NCBI GenBank assembly: GCA_023386885.1
Contig: JAEWIX010000090.1
Location: forward strand, 62,001 to 126,000
Source of the DNA: Pseudomonadota bacterium
GTDB lineage: Bacteria; Pseudomonadota; Alphaproteobacteria; Rhizobiales; Xanthobacteraceae
Direction of reading: 5' to 3'
Length of the DNA: 64,000 nucleotides
Position 1 is the stretch's first letter, and every line of letters starts with the position of its first letter. Below are positions 22,219 through 30,529 of the stretch, piece after piece. Made by a program: the position numbers and the translations under genes. The notes beneath the pieces are model-generated. The model had not been told where the DNA came from. It made no database searches and was given only the letters and a program-made list of their open reading frames with translations.

Positions 22219-23352
22219 ATGTCGTTGTGGTTTCTGCTCGCGTTGATGACCGTCGGAGCGATCTTCGCCGTGCTCTGGCCGTTGAGCCGCCGCACGGCCG
22301 CGGGGCGCGAGGGTCGTGAATCGGCGGTCTATCAGGATCAACTGGCGGAAATCGACCGTGACATCGCAAGCGGCTTGATCGGCGAGACGGAAGGCGCTGC
22401 CGCTCGCGTCGAAATCGGCCGCCGCCTGTTGGCTGCCGCCGATGCCGAAGAGGGCACCACGTCGTCGTCCAGCCTGCGGTTGCGCCGCGCCGTGGCGGTG
22501 GTTGCTTTTGTCGGCGTGCCGATCCTCGCCGGCGCGTTGTATCTGCATCTCGGCTCGCCCGGTTTGCCGGATTTTCCGCTGGCAAGCCGCACCCGGACAC
22601 CGGTGGCCGGGCAATCGCTGGATCAACTGGTCGCGCAGGTGCAGACGCATCTGGAGAAGAACCCCACCGACGGCCGTGGCTGGGGCGTGCTCGCCCCGGT
22701 GCTCGGGCGGCTTGGCCGTTTTGACGATGCCGCGCAGGCGTTCCGCAACGCCATCCGCTACGACGGCGACAATGCCGCCCGCCGTGCCGGTCTTGGCGAA
22801 GCGCTGGCGGGCGCCGCCAACGGCGTTGTCACAGCCGAGGCCAAGGCGGAATTCGAACGCGCGGTGGCGCTCGACGCCGACGAAGCCAAGGCGCGCTATT
22901 TTCTTGGCGTCGCGGCCGAGCAGGACGGGCGGCCGAAGGAGGCCGCGGCGCTCTGGCAGGACTTGCTGAGCGAGGCGCCGCCGAATGCGCCATGGCGGCC
23001 GGTGCTCGAGGCCGCGTTGACTCGGGTTGGCGCCGCAGTTCCAGCCGCGCCGGATAGCGCATCCACGAAGCTGCCGGCATTGTCGAACGATACCATCGCA
23101 TCGGTGCAGGGCATGAGCGAGGGCGACCGCGGCACCATGATCCGCGGCATGGTCGATCGTCTCGCTGCGCGGCTGAAACAGAACGGCGACGACGTCGAGG
23201 GATGGTTGCGGCTGGCGCGGGCCTATATGGTGCTGAAAGAGCCCGACAATGCGCGCACAGCGCGGGACGACGCGCGGCGTGCACTCGCGGCCAATGAGGC
23301 CGGTTTGCGCAAGCTCAACGAAGGCCTCAAGGCGCTCGGGATAGACGGATGA
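22219..23352 (+). CDS. ccmI: Cytochrome c biogenesis protein CcmI (CycH)
   Basis: The 377-aa protein has two N-terminal membrane spans (about residues 1-20 and 92-115) with a helical loop (YQDQLAEIDRDIASGLIGETE) between them, then periplasmic TPR repeats (GRGWGVLAPVLGRLGRFDDAAQAF, EAKARYFLGVAAEQDGRPKEAAALW). CcmI holds apocytochrome c for haem attachment. It heads the ccmI-E-F-H operon; the next gene starts 43 bases on. Confidence 0.92.
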   Translation: MSLWFLLALMTVGAIFAVLWPLSRRTAAGREGRESAVYQDQLAEIDRDIASGLIGETEGAAARVEIGRRLLAAADAEEGTTSSSSLRLRRAVAVVAFVGVPILAGALYLHLGSPGLPDFPLASRTRTPVAGQSLDQLVAQVQTHLEKNPTDGRGWGVLAPVLGRLGRFDDAAQAFRNAIRYDGDNAARRAGLGEALAGAANGVVTAEAKAEFERAVALDADEAKARYFLGVAAEQDGRPKEAAALWQDLLSEAPPNAPWRPVLEAALTRVGAAVPAAPDSASTKLPALSNDTIASVQGMSEGDRGTMIRGMVDRLAARLKQNGDDVEGWLRLARAYMVLKEPDNARTARDDARRALAANEAGLRKLNEGLKALGIDG

Positions 23353-23395
23353 ACCATAAGCGCAACGGGAGCCGGGTTTCGGCGGATAGCAAGGC

Positions 23396-23890
23396 ATGAC
23401 ACGCAAGCAACGGCGATTGACGATGATTGGCGGCGCGCTGCTCGTGCTGGGCGTTGCCATTGCGCTGGTGCTCAATGCCTTGCGCGATTCCATTGTGTTC
23501 TTCTCGACGCCGCAGATGGTGGCGGAAAAGCATATCCCCGCCGGCAAGCGTTTTCGTCTCGGCGGCCTGGTGGAACCGGGATCGCTCAAGCGCGGCGATC
23601 ATCTCGCGGTGACGTTCAAGATCGCCGACGGCAGCAATGCGCTGTCGGTGGCCTATACGGGTATTCTGCCGGACCTGTTCCGCGAAGGGCAGGGCGTCGT
23701 CGCCGAAGGCGCGCTCGATAGCGCCGGCGTGTTCAAGGCCGACACCGTGCTGGCGAAGCATGACGAAACCTACATGCCGAAGGACGTCGCCGATGCCTTG
23801 AAGAAGCAGGGGCACTGGAAGGACGATTACGAGAAAGCCGGCAAGAAGCCCGACGGCGGTGTGAAGCCGATGCAGGGGGCCTCGCGATGA
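23396..23890 (+). CDS. ccmE: Haem chaperone CcmE (CycJ)
   Basis: This 164-aa, membrane-anchored periplasmic protein carries haem covalently on a histidine, seen here in VLAKHDETYMP. The N-terminal anchor is RLTMIGGALLVLGVAIALVLN, and the OB-fold core has KRFRLGGLVEPGSLKR and VAYTGILPDLFREGQGVVAEG. It overlaps ccmF by 4 bases (ATGA). Confidence 0.95.
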   Translation: MTRKQRRLTMIGGALLVLGVAIALVLNALRDSIVFFSTPQMVAEKHIPAGKRFRLGGLVEPGSLKRGDHLAVTFKIADGSNALSVAYTGILPDLFREGQGVVAEGALDSAGVFKADTVLAKHDETYMPKDVADALKKQGHWKDDYEKAGKKPDGGVKPMQGASR

Positions 23891-25869
23891 TCGCGGAGGC
23901 CGGTCATTATGCGCTGGTGCTGGCGCTTGCGCTGGCGCTGATTCAGTCCACCGTGCCGATGATCGGCGCGCGGCTGCGCGATCCGGCGCTGATGAACGTC
24001 GCGCGCTCGACGGCGCTGGCGCAGTTGCTGTTCGTGGGACTGTCGTTCGGCGCGCTGATCGCGCTGAACGTGATGTCGGATTTCTCGGTCGCCAACGTCT
24101 ATGAGAACTCGCATTCGCTGAAACCGCTGATCTACAAGATCACCGGCGTATGGGGCAATCACGAAGGCTCGATGCTGTTGTGGGTCAGCATTCTGGCGCT
24201 GTTCGGCGGACTGGTCGCGGTGTTCGGCAGCAACCTGCCGCTGTCGTTGCGCGCCAATGCGCTCGGCGTGCAGGGCTGGATATCGACGGCGTTCTATCTG
24301 TTTATCCTGCTCACTTCGAATCCGTTCCTGCGGTTGGCCAACCCGCCACTTGAAGGTCGCGACCTCAACCCGGTGTTGCAGGACCCCGGCCTCGCGGTGC
24401 ATCCGCCGATGCTCTACCTCGGCTATGTCGGCTTCTCGATCTCGTTCTCCTTCGCCATTGCCGCGCTGATCGAAGGCCGCATCGATGCGGCGTGGGCGCG
24501 CTGGGTGCGGCCGTGGACCTTGATGGCCTGGATGTTCCTGACGCTCGGCATCGCCATGGGCTCGTACTGGGCCTATTACGAACTCGGCTGGGGTGGCTGG
24601 TGGTTCTGGGATCCGGTGGAGAACGCCTCGCTGATGCCGTGGCTCGCCGGCACCGCGCTGTTGCATTCCGCCGTGGTGATGGAGAAGCGCAATGCGCTGA
24701 AGGTGTGGACGGTGCTGTTGGCGATCCTCACCTTCTCGCTGTCGCTGCTCGGCACCTTCCTGGTGCGCTCCGGCGTGCTGACCTCGGTTCATGCCTTCGC
24801 CACCGATCCGACGCGCGGCGTCTTCATCCTGCTGATCCTGTGCGTCTTCATCGGCGGTAGTCTATCGCTCTATGCGTGGCGTGCATCTTCATTGAAGCAG
24901 GGCGGGCTATTCGCACCGATCTCGCGCGAGGGCGCGCTGGTGCTCAACAACCTACTGCTGACGACGGCCTGCGCGACCGTGTTCATCGGCACGCTGTATC
25001 CGCTCGGGCTCGAGGTGCTCACCGGCGAGCGCATTTCGGTCGGCGCGCCGTTCTTCAATCTCACCTTCGCGCCGCTGTTCCTGCCGTTGTTGCTGGCCTT
25101 GCCGTTCGGCCCGCTGCTGGCGTGGAAGCGCGGCGATATCGTCGGCGCGGCGCAGCGGCTCTACGCGGCGGGGATCGTGGCGCTGGTGTCGATCGCGGTG
25201 CTGTGGGCATGGGTGCGCGGTGGCAGTGCCTTCGCGCCGTTGGCGATCGGGCTTGCGATATTCGTCATCCTCGGTGCGTTGACCGATATTGCCGAGCGCA
25301 GCATGCTGTTCCGGATGCCGCTGTCGATTGCCTTGCGCCGTGCACGCGGTCTGCCGCGGGCAAGCTGGGGAACGATGTTCGCGCATATCGGTGTCGGTGT
25401 CGCGCTGATCGGTATCGTTTGCGAAACCACTTGGAATACCGAGCTGATCTCGACGCTCAAGCCCGGCGATCTTGCCAAAGTCGCAGGTTATGAGTTGAGG
25501 CTCGACGATATCAGCCAGCGGCAGGGACCGAACTTCGGCGAGATGCTGGCGCATTTTACCGTGAGCGAAGGCGGCAAGGTGATCGGCACGATGGCGCCGT
25601 CGAAGCGCAGTTTCACAACGCGTGCGATGTCGACCACGGAGGCCGCGCTGATGTCGCGCGGCGTCAGTCAGATCTACATTTCGCTTGGCGATACGGCGGC
25701 CAGCGGCGCCATCGCGGTGCGCATCTATCACAAGCCGATGGTACTCCTGATCTGGTTTGGCCCGCTGCTGATGGCGTTTGGCGGCCTGCTGTCGCTGTCG
25801 GATCGTCGGCTACGTGTCGGCGCGCCGAAGCCGGCGAAATCCTCGCGCAACCTGCAGCCGGCGGAGTAG
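23887..25869 (+). CDS. ccmF: Haem lyase subunit CcmF (CycK)
   Basis: The 660-aa polytopic membrane protein transfers haem to apocytochrome c. The family-defining WWD-type motif WGGWWFWDPVENASLMPW lies near residue 240, with conserved histidines such as those in WGNHEGSML and LLHSAVVMEKR. Around 14-15 membrane spans are evident, plus the C-terminal periplasmic domain. Complete length and order match the rhizobial cycHJKL operon. Confidence 0.96.
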   Translation: MIAEAGHYALVLALALALIQSTVPMIGARLRDPALMNVARSTALAQLLFVGLSFGALIALNVMSDFSVANVYENSHSLKPLIYKITGVWGNHEGSMLLWVSILALFGGLVAVFGSNLPLSLRANALGVQGWISTAFYLFILLTSNPFLRLANPPLEGRDLNPVLQDPGLAVHPPMLYLGYVGFSISFSFAIAALIEGRIDAAWARWVRPWTLMAWMFLTLGIAMGSYWAYYELGWGGWWFWDPVENASLMPWLAGTALLHSAVVMEKRNALKVWTVLLAILTFSLSLLGTFLVRSGVLTSVHAFATDPTRGVFILLILCVFIGGSLSLYAWRASSLKQGGLFAPISREGALVLNNLLLTTACATVFIGTLYPLGLEVLTGERISVGAPFFNLTFAPLFLPLLLALPFGPLLAWKRGDIVGAAQRLYAAGIVALVSIAVLWAWVRGGSAFAPLAIGLAIFVILGALTDIAERSMLFRMPLSIALRRARGLPRASWGTMFAHIGVGVALIGIVCETTWNTELISTLKPGDLAKVAGYELRLDDISQRQGPNFGEMLAHFTVSEGGKVIGTMAPSKRSFTTRAMSTTEAALMSRGVSQIYISLGDTAASGAIAVRIYHKPMVLLIWFGPLLMAFGGLLSLSDRRLRVGAPKPAKSSRNLQPAE

Positions 25870-25873
25870 GGCT

Positions 25874-26371
25874 GTGAGGAGAATCGTCGCAGCTTTCTTG
25901 ATCTGTTGCGTCGCGTTTGGCGCGGGGCCGGTTCGTGCCGTGCAGCCCGACGAAGTGATGAAGGACCCGGCGAAGGAAGCACGTGCGCGCGATCTGTCGC
26001 GCGAACTGCGCTGCATGGTCTGCCAGAACCAGTCGATCGACGATTCCGAGGCACCGCTGGCGCGCGACTTGCGGCTTCTCGTGCGCGAGCGTATCGCGGC
26101 CGGCGACAGCAACAAGCAAGTGATCGATTTTCTGGTGGCGCGCTATGGTGAATACGTTCTGCTGAAGCCGCGCTTCGAGGGGCAGACGCTGCTATTGTGG
26201 CTGTTGACGCCGCTGGCGCTCGGCGGCGGCGCGTTCGGACTGTGGTGGCAATATCGCCGCCGTTCGCGGCTTGCGGCAAACGACAGCGATGAGCGGGTTG
26301 CATTGACGCCGGAAGAAGAAGCCAGGCTGCAAAAACTGCTTGCGGCTCAAGGTTCCGAGCGGTCGGAGTAA
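25874..26371 (+). CDS. ccmH: Cytochrome c biogenesis thioredox-like protein CcmH (CycL)
   Basis: This 165-aa product has a signal peptide, the active LRCMVCQNQSIDDSEAPLA motif with the CxxC pair at about residues 48-51, and a single membrane span (LLLWLLTPLALGGGAFGLWW), as in family members. It reduces or presents the apocytochrome cysteines to CcmF. GTG 25874 starts five bases after the ccmF stop; the frame upstream is inside ccmF. No ccmG or ccmABCD genes are in the window. Confidence 0.93.
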   Translation: MRRIVAAFLICCVAFGAGPVRAVQPDEVMKDPAKEARARDLSRELRCMVCQNQSIDDSEAPLARDLRLLVRERIAAGDSNKQVIDFLVARYGEYVLLKPRFEGQTLLLWLLTPLALGGGAFGLWWQYRRRSRLAANDSDERVALTPEEEARLQKLLAAQGSERSE

Positions 26372-26501
26372 GCTGTTCCGCGCCGCCTTTTCAAGATTAC
26401 AAAAGATTAATTCCCCCGCCAGCATGCCGTAAGGCGACAGAACCCATCTTCAAGGCCATGCGATGCATCTTCGCGATGTAATTCTGGCCCTGGAGATTTT
26501 C

Positions 26502-28073
26502 ATGATCGACCGCCCCTCCGACCTCACCTCCGCTCCGATTTATCAACCGCGCCGCTCGGTGCTGTCATTGCGCAAGTTCGCGCTGATGGCTTCCGTGGTC
26601 GCGGGCCTTGGCGCCGCCGTCTACGGCTTCAGCCCGTCGCCGGGCAATCTCGACCTGTTCTCGACGCCTGCTCACGCGCAGGTCAATAACGAGGTCAGCA
26701 AGATCCAGACGCCGGTTGGCTTCGCCGACATTGTCGAGCGCGTGAAACCGTCGGTGATTTCGGTCAAGGTCCGCATCAAGGAAAAGCTGTCGGACTCCGA
26801 TGACGATGCGTCGCCGTTCCAGCCCGGTTCGCCGATGGAGCGCTTCTTCCGCCGCTTCGGCGGCCCAGATGGGATGCCGCCGGGCTTGCGCGGCCGCCAT
26901 GGCCCCACGATGGGGCAGGGCTCCGGCTTTTTCATTTCCGCTGATGGCTATGCGGTGACCAACAATCACGTCGTCGAAGGCGCCGACAAGGTCGAAGTGA
27001 CGACCGATGCCGGCAAAACCTACACGGCGAAGGTGATCGGCACCGATCCGCGCACCGATCTGGCGTTGATCAAGGTTGAGGGCGGTTCGGATTTCCCGTT
27101 TGCGAAACTCTCCACCGGTAAGGTGCGCATCGGCGATTGGGTGCTCGCGGTCGGCAATCCGTTCGGATTGGGCGGCACCGTGACTGCCGGCATCGTCTCG
27201 GCCAATGGCCGCGATATCGGCAACGGTCCCTATGACGATTTCATCCAGATCGACGCGCCGGTGAACAAGGGCAACTCCGGTGGCCCCGCCTTCGACATGC
27301 AGGGCAACGTCATCGGCGTCAACACCGCGATCTATTCGCCGTCCGGCGGCAGCGTCGGCATTGCGTTCTCGATTCCCGCGACCACCGTGCAGAGCGTCGT
27401 CGCGCAGTTGAAGGACAAGGGCAGCGTCAGCCGTGGTTGGATCGGTGTGCAGATTCAGCCGGTGACGCAGGATATCGCCGACAGCCTGGGGCTCAAGAAA
27501 GCCGAGGGCGCGCTGGTGGCCGAGCCGCAGCGCAACGGGCCGGCCGACAAGGCGGGTATCGAATCCGGCGACGTCATCAAGGGCGTCAACGGCCAGCCGG
27601 TGAAGGATGCGCGTGAACTGGCCCGCACGATCGGCGGTTACTCGCCCGGCAACTCGATCAAGCTCGACATTCTGCACAAGGGTCAGGACAAGACCGTGAC
27701 GCTGACGCTCGACAAGATGCCGAACGAGAAGGATGCGCGCGCCGAATTCAGTCACGGCCGCGACCGTGGCCGCCTGTCGCGTGGCGATGATGTGCCGCGT
27801 CTGGGCCTCACCGTTGCACCGGCCTCGTCGGTTGCCGGTGCCGGCAAGGATGGCGTCGTCGTCACCGATGTCGACCCCAACAGCGCCGCCGCCGAGCGTG
27901 GATTCAAGGAAGGCGACGTCATTCTCGAAGTCGCTGGCAAGAGCGTCGGCGATCCGGGCGAGGTGCGTGACGCCATCAAGTCCGCTCAGGCCGACAACAA
28001 GAACAGCGTGTTGATGCGGATTCGTTCCGGCGGCTCGTTGCGCTTCGTCGCGGTGCCGCTCGCCAAGGGATAG
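26502..28073 (+). CDS. degP: DegP/HtrA-type periplasmic serine protease (Do family)
   Basis: The product, about 523 aa, has an N-terminal anchor or signal (LMASVVAGLGAAVYGF), a trypsin-like domain with His (TNNHVVEG, about 152), Asp (RTDLALIK, about 185) and Ser (KGNSGGPAFD, about 258), and two PDZ domains (about 290-380 and 420-520). Family members degrade or refold misfolded envelope proteins. ATG 26502 has GGAG eight bases upstream; the ATG at 26463 lacks one. The gene precedes a two-component pair, as I recall for relatives. Confidence 0.93.
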   Translation: MIDRPSDLTSAPIYQPRRSVLSLRKFALMASVVAGLGAAVYGFSPSPGNLDLFSTPAHAQVNNEVSKIQTPVGFADIVERVKPSVISVKVRIKEKLSDSDDDASPFQPGSPMERFFRRFGGPDGMPPGLRGRHGPTMGQGSGFFISADGYAVTNNHVVEGADKVEVTTDAGKTYTAKVIGTDPRTDLALIKVEGGSDFPFAKLSTGKVRIGDWVLAVGNPFGLGGTVTAGIVSANGRDIGNGPYDDFIQIDAPVNKGNSGGPAFDMQGNVIGVNTAIYSPSGGSVGIAFSIPATTVQSVVAQLKDKGSVSRGWIGVQIQPVTQDIADSLGLKKAEGALVAEPQRNGPADKAGIESGDVIKGVNGQPVKDARELARTIGGYSPGNSIKLDILHKGQDKTVTLTLDKMPNEKDARAEFSHGRDRGRLSRGDDVPRLGLTVAPASSVAGAGKDGVVVTDVDPNSAAAERGFKEGDVILEVAGKSVGDPGEVRDAIKSAQADNKNSVLMRIRSGGSLRFVAVPLAKG

Positions 28074-28320
28074 TCACGTCACTCGGGAGGTGACGGCAGA
28101 CTATCGCGCCGTGCACCTCTCGAAAGTGATCCTCCCAATTCAAGCGTTGCTTCCAATGGATCAGCCCCCTCCGTTGGAAGGCTTGGCGGGCGATGAGGTC
28201 CCCCAGCTTCATCGTCCGCCGCTCTTTGTTTCCGGACGGCGCTGCGTTGTCTTGCGTCTCGGATGCGATCAGGCCATGGTTAAGGAATATACCGTGACGT
28301 CAGGTGAGACAGACAATCAT
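28074..28320. other. Gap between degP and the second response regulator
   Basis: A frame is open here back to 28090 but has no coding signs; an ATG at 28276 is a possible alternative start of the regulator. A short inverted repeat near the degP stop (GTCACGTCAC / GGTGAC) is too weak to call a terminator. Confidence 0.35.
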
Positions 28321-29001
28321 ATGCGCTTGCTGATTATCGAGGACGATCGCGAGTCGGCGGACTATCTCGCGAAGGCTTTCCGCGAGGTCGGCCATATCGC
28401 AGATCTTGCCGGCGACGGCGAAGAAGGACTCGCGATGGCCGACGGCGGCGACTACGACGTGTTGGTAGTCGACCGGATGCTGCCGAAGCGCGACGGGTTA
28501 TCGGTCATCGGCACGCTGCGCGACAAGGGTAACCGCACGCCAGCCTTGATCCTCTCGGCGCTGGGTCAGGTCGATGATCGCATCAAGGGTCTTCGCGCCG
28601 GTGGCGATGATTACCTGCCGAAACCCTATTCGTTCGCTGAATTGCTGGCGCGTGTCGAGGTGCTGTCGCGCCGTCACGGCGGACCGGCCGAGGAAACCGT
28701 CTATCGCGTCGGCGATCTCGAACTGGATCGGCTCTCGCATCGTGTGGCGCGCGGCAAGGAAGAACTCACCTTGCAGCCGCGCGAATTCCGGCTGCTCGAA
28801 TATCTGATGAAGCATGCGGGGCAGGTGGTGACACGAACCATGCTGCTCGAAAACGTCTGGGACTATCATTTCGATCCGCAGACCAATGTGATCGACGTGC
28901 ATATCTCGCGGCTCCGCTCCAAGATCGACAAGGGATTCGAACGGCCCTTGCTGCATACCATTCGCGGTGCGGGGTATATGATACGCGATGGCATTCGCTG
29001 A
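28321..29001 (+). CDS. OmpR-family response regulator
   Basis: The 226-aa regulator starts MRLLIIEDD at ATG 28321. The receiver has Asp51 (VVDRMLPKRDG) and a YLPKPYSF Lys; the winged-helix domain has LTLQPREFRLLEYL and TNVIDVHISRLRSKID. It is followed by its probable kinase 85 bases downstream. The degP neighbour hints at envelope-stress control, which is inference. Confidence 0.9.
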   Translation: MRLLIIEDDRESADYLAKAFREVGHIADLAGDGEEGLAMADGGDYDVLVVDRMLPKRDGLSVIGTLRDKGNRTPALILSALGQVDDRIKGLRAGGDDYLPKPYSFAELLARVEVLSRRHGGPAEETVYRVGDLELDRLSHRVARGKEELTLQPREFRLLEYLMKHAGQVVTRTMLLENVWDYHFDPQTNVIDVHISRLRSKIDKGFERPLLHTIRGAGYMIRDGIR

Positions 29002-29086
29002 AATGCCTTATTTTATAGGGATTTCATGCGTCAGACTTCTTCCTGTCTTGTCGTTTTCTTACCACCTTCTGGTAGGTTCATAATCC

Positions 29087-30529
29087 GTGACGGCATTCGG
29101 TAAGCTGATCCGCACCACGGCGTTTCGGCTGACGCTGGTTTACCTGTTATTGTTCGCGCTGTTCGCGGCGTCGCTTCTGGCCTTCTTTGCCTGGAACACG
29201 CGCCGCATGATCACCGAGCAGATCACCACCACGGTGAATGCCGAATTTGACGATCTCACGAATGTCTTCGGCCGGCGCGGTTTGCGCGGATTGACATTCG
29301 CGATCGAAAACCGGGCGTTACGGCCCGGCGCGAACCTCTACCTCATTGTCTCGCCGACGGGGACGGCGCTGGCCGGCAATGTCGGTGCGCTGCCGCCGGG
29401 GACCATGACCGGCTCTGGTTGGCTCGAAACCGCTTATCAGCGCCTTGAGGAGCAGGACAAGGCGCCACATCGCGCGCTGGTGCGCATCACCGAGCTCAGC
29501 AATGGATTTCGGTTGCTGATCGGGCGCGATCTCGAGGAACGGCGACGCATCTTCGGCATTGTCGCCAAAGCCGCACAATGGTCGATGCTGGTGGTGGTGG
29601 TGCTGGGTCTCGCCGGCGGAGTTTTCGTCGGGCGGCGCGTCTTGCGTCGGATCGATGCGATGACTGGAACGACCCGTCGCATCATGGCTGGTGATCTCAG
29701 CGAGCGGCTGCCGGTCGGGCGCAGTGGCGACGAACTGGACCGCTTGGCGGACAACCTCAACCTGATGCTGGAGCGCATCGAGGCGCTGATGGTCGGCCTC
29801 AAGGAAGTTTCGGACAACATCGCGCACGATCTCAAGACGCCGCTGACGCGACTGCGCAATCGCGCCGAAGAAGCGCTGGCGATGTCGGGTGGCGAGGCGG
29901 AATATCGCGCGGCGCTGGAACGGACGATCGAGGAATCTGATGCGCTGATCCGCACCTTCAATGCGCTGCTGATGATCGCGCGGGCGGAATCGGGGCAGGC
30001 CGGCGGGACCACCGAGGATTTCGACGCCGCCGACGTCGCCAACGGTATTCATGAGCTCTATGAGCCACTCGCCGAGGATAGCGGCCTGTCCTTGCGCATC
30101 GAGACCGCGCCGGCACCGCTCCACGGCAATCGTGAACTGGTCAGTCAGGCGCTGGCCAATCTGGTCGAGAACGCCATCAAGTATGGCAAGCCGGCACAAG
30201 CGGTACCGGGTGCCCCGCAACCGTCGATTCTTATCGAGGCTCGCCGCGAGGGCGACAAGATATTGCTGAGCGTGACCGACCACGGTCCCGGTATTCCGGA
30301 GGCCGACCGTAAACGCGCCACCGAGCGTTTCGTTCGCCTCGAGGCCAGCCGCACCCTGCCGGGCTCCGGTCTTGGCCTCAGTCTTGCCTCGGCGGTGGCG
30401 AAACTGCATCGTGGCGAACTGCAACTCGCCGATGCCGGCCCCGGTTTGCGTGCGACACTTGCATTTCCGGCCCATTCGGGCGAGGGACTAAGGAACCAGT
30501 CCTCTCAACCGGAATCGCACCCTGCATGA
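29087..30529 (+). CDS. Sensor histidine kinase paired with the preceding regulator
   Basis: The 480-aa kinase has two membrane spans (about residues 12-36 and 165-187), a periplasmic domain (about residues 37-164), a HAMP domain (RRIDAMTGTTRRIMAGDLSER), the His box SDNIAHDLKTPLTRLRNR, and N, G1 and G2 boxes (NLVENAIKYG, DHGPGIPE, GSGLGLSLA). The start is GTG 29087. It overlaps glnE by 4 bases, so the two are co-transcribed at least in part. Confidence 0.9.
   Translation: MTAFGKLIRTTAFRLTLVYLLLFALFAASLLAFFAWNTRRMITEQITTTVNAEFDDLTNVFGRRGLRGLTFAIENRALRPGANLYLIVSPTGTALAGNVGALPPGTMTGSGWLETAYQRLEEQDKAPHRALVRITELSNGFRLLIGRDLEERRRIFGIVAKAAQWSMLVVVVLGLAGGVFVGRRVLRRIDAMTGTTRRIMAGDLSERLPVGRSGDELDRLADNLNLMLERIEALMVGLKEVSDNIAHDLKTPLTRLRNRAEEALAMSGGEAEYRAALERTIEESDALIRTFNALLMIARAESGQAGGTTEDFDAADVANGIHELYEPLAEDSGLSLRIETAPAPLHGNRELVSQALANLVENAIKYGKPAQAVPGAPQPSILIEARREGDKILLSVTDHGPGIPEADRKRATERFVRLEASRTLPGSGLGLSLASAVAKLHRGELQLADAGPGLRATLAFPAHSGEGLRNQSSQPESHPA

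Noticed and set aside
21844..23589. 581-aa minus-strand frame opposite ccmI
   Set aside because: A shadow of ccmI and the preceding gene; no motif.
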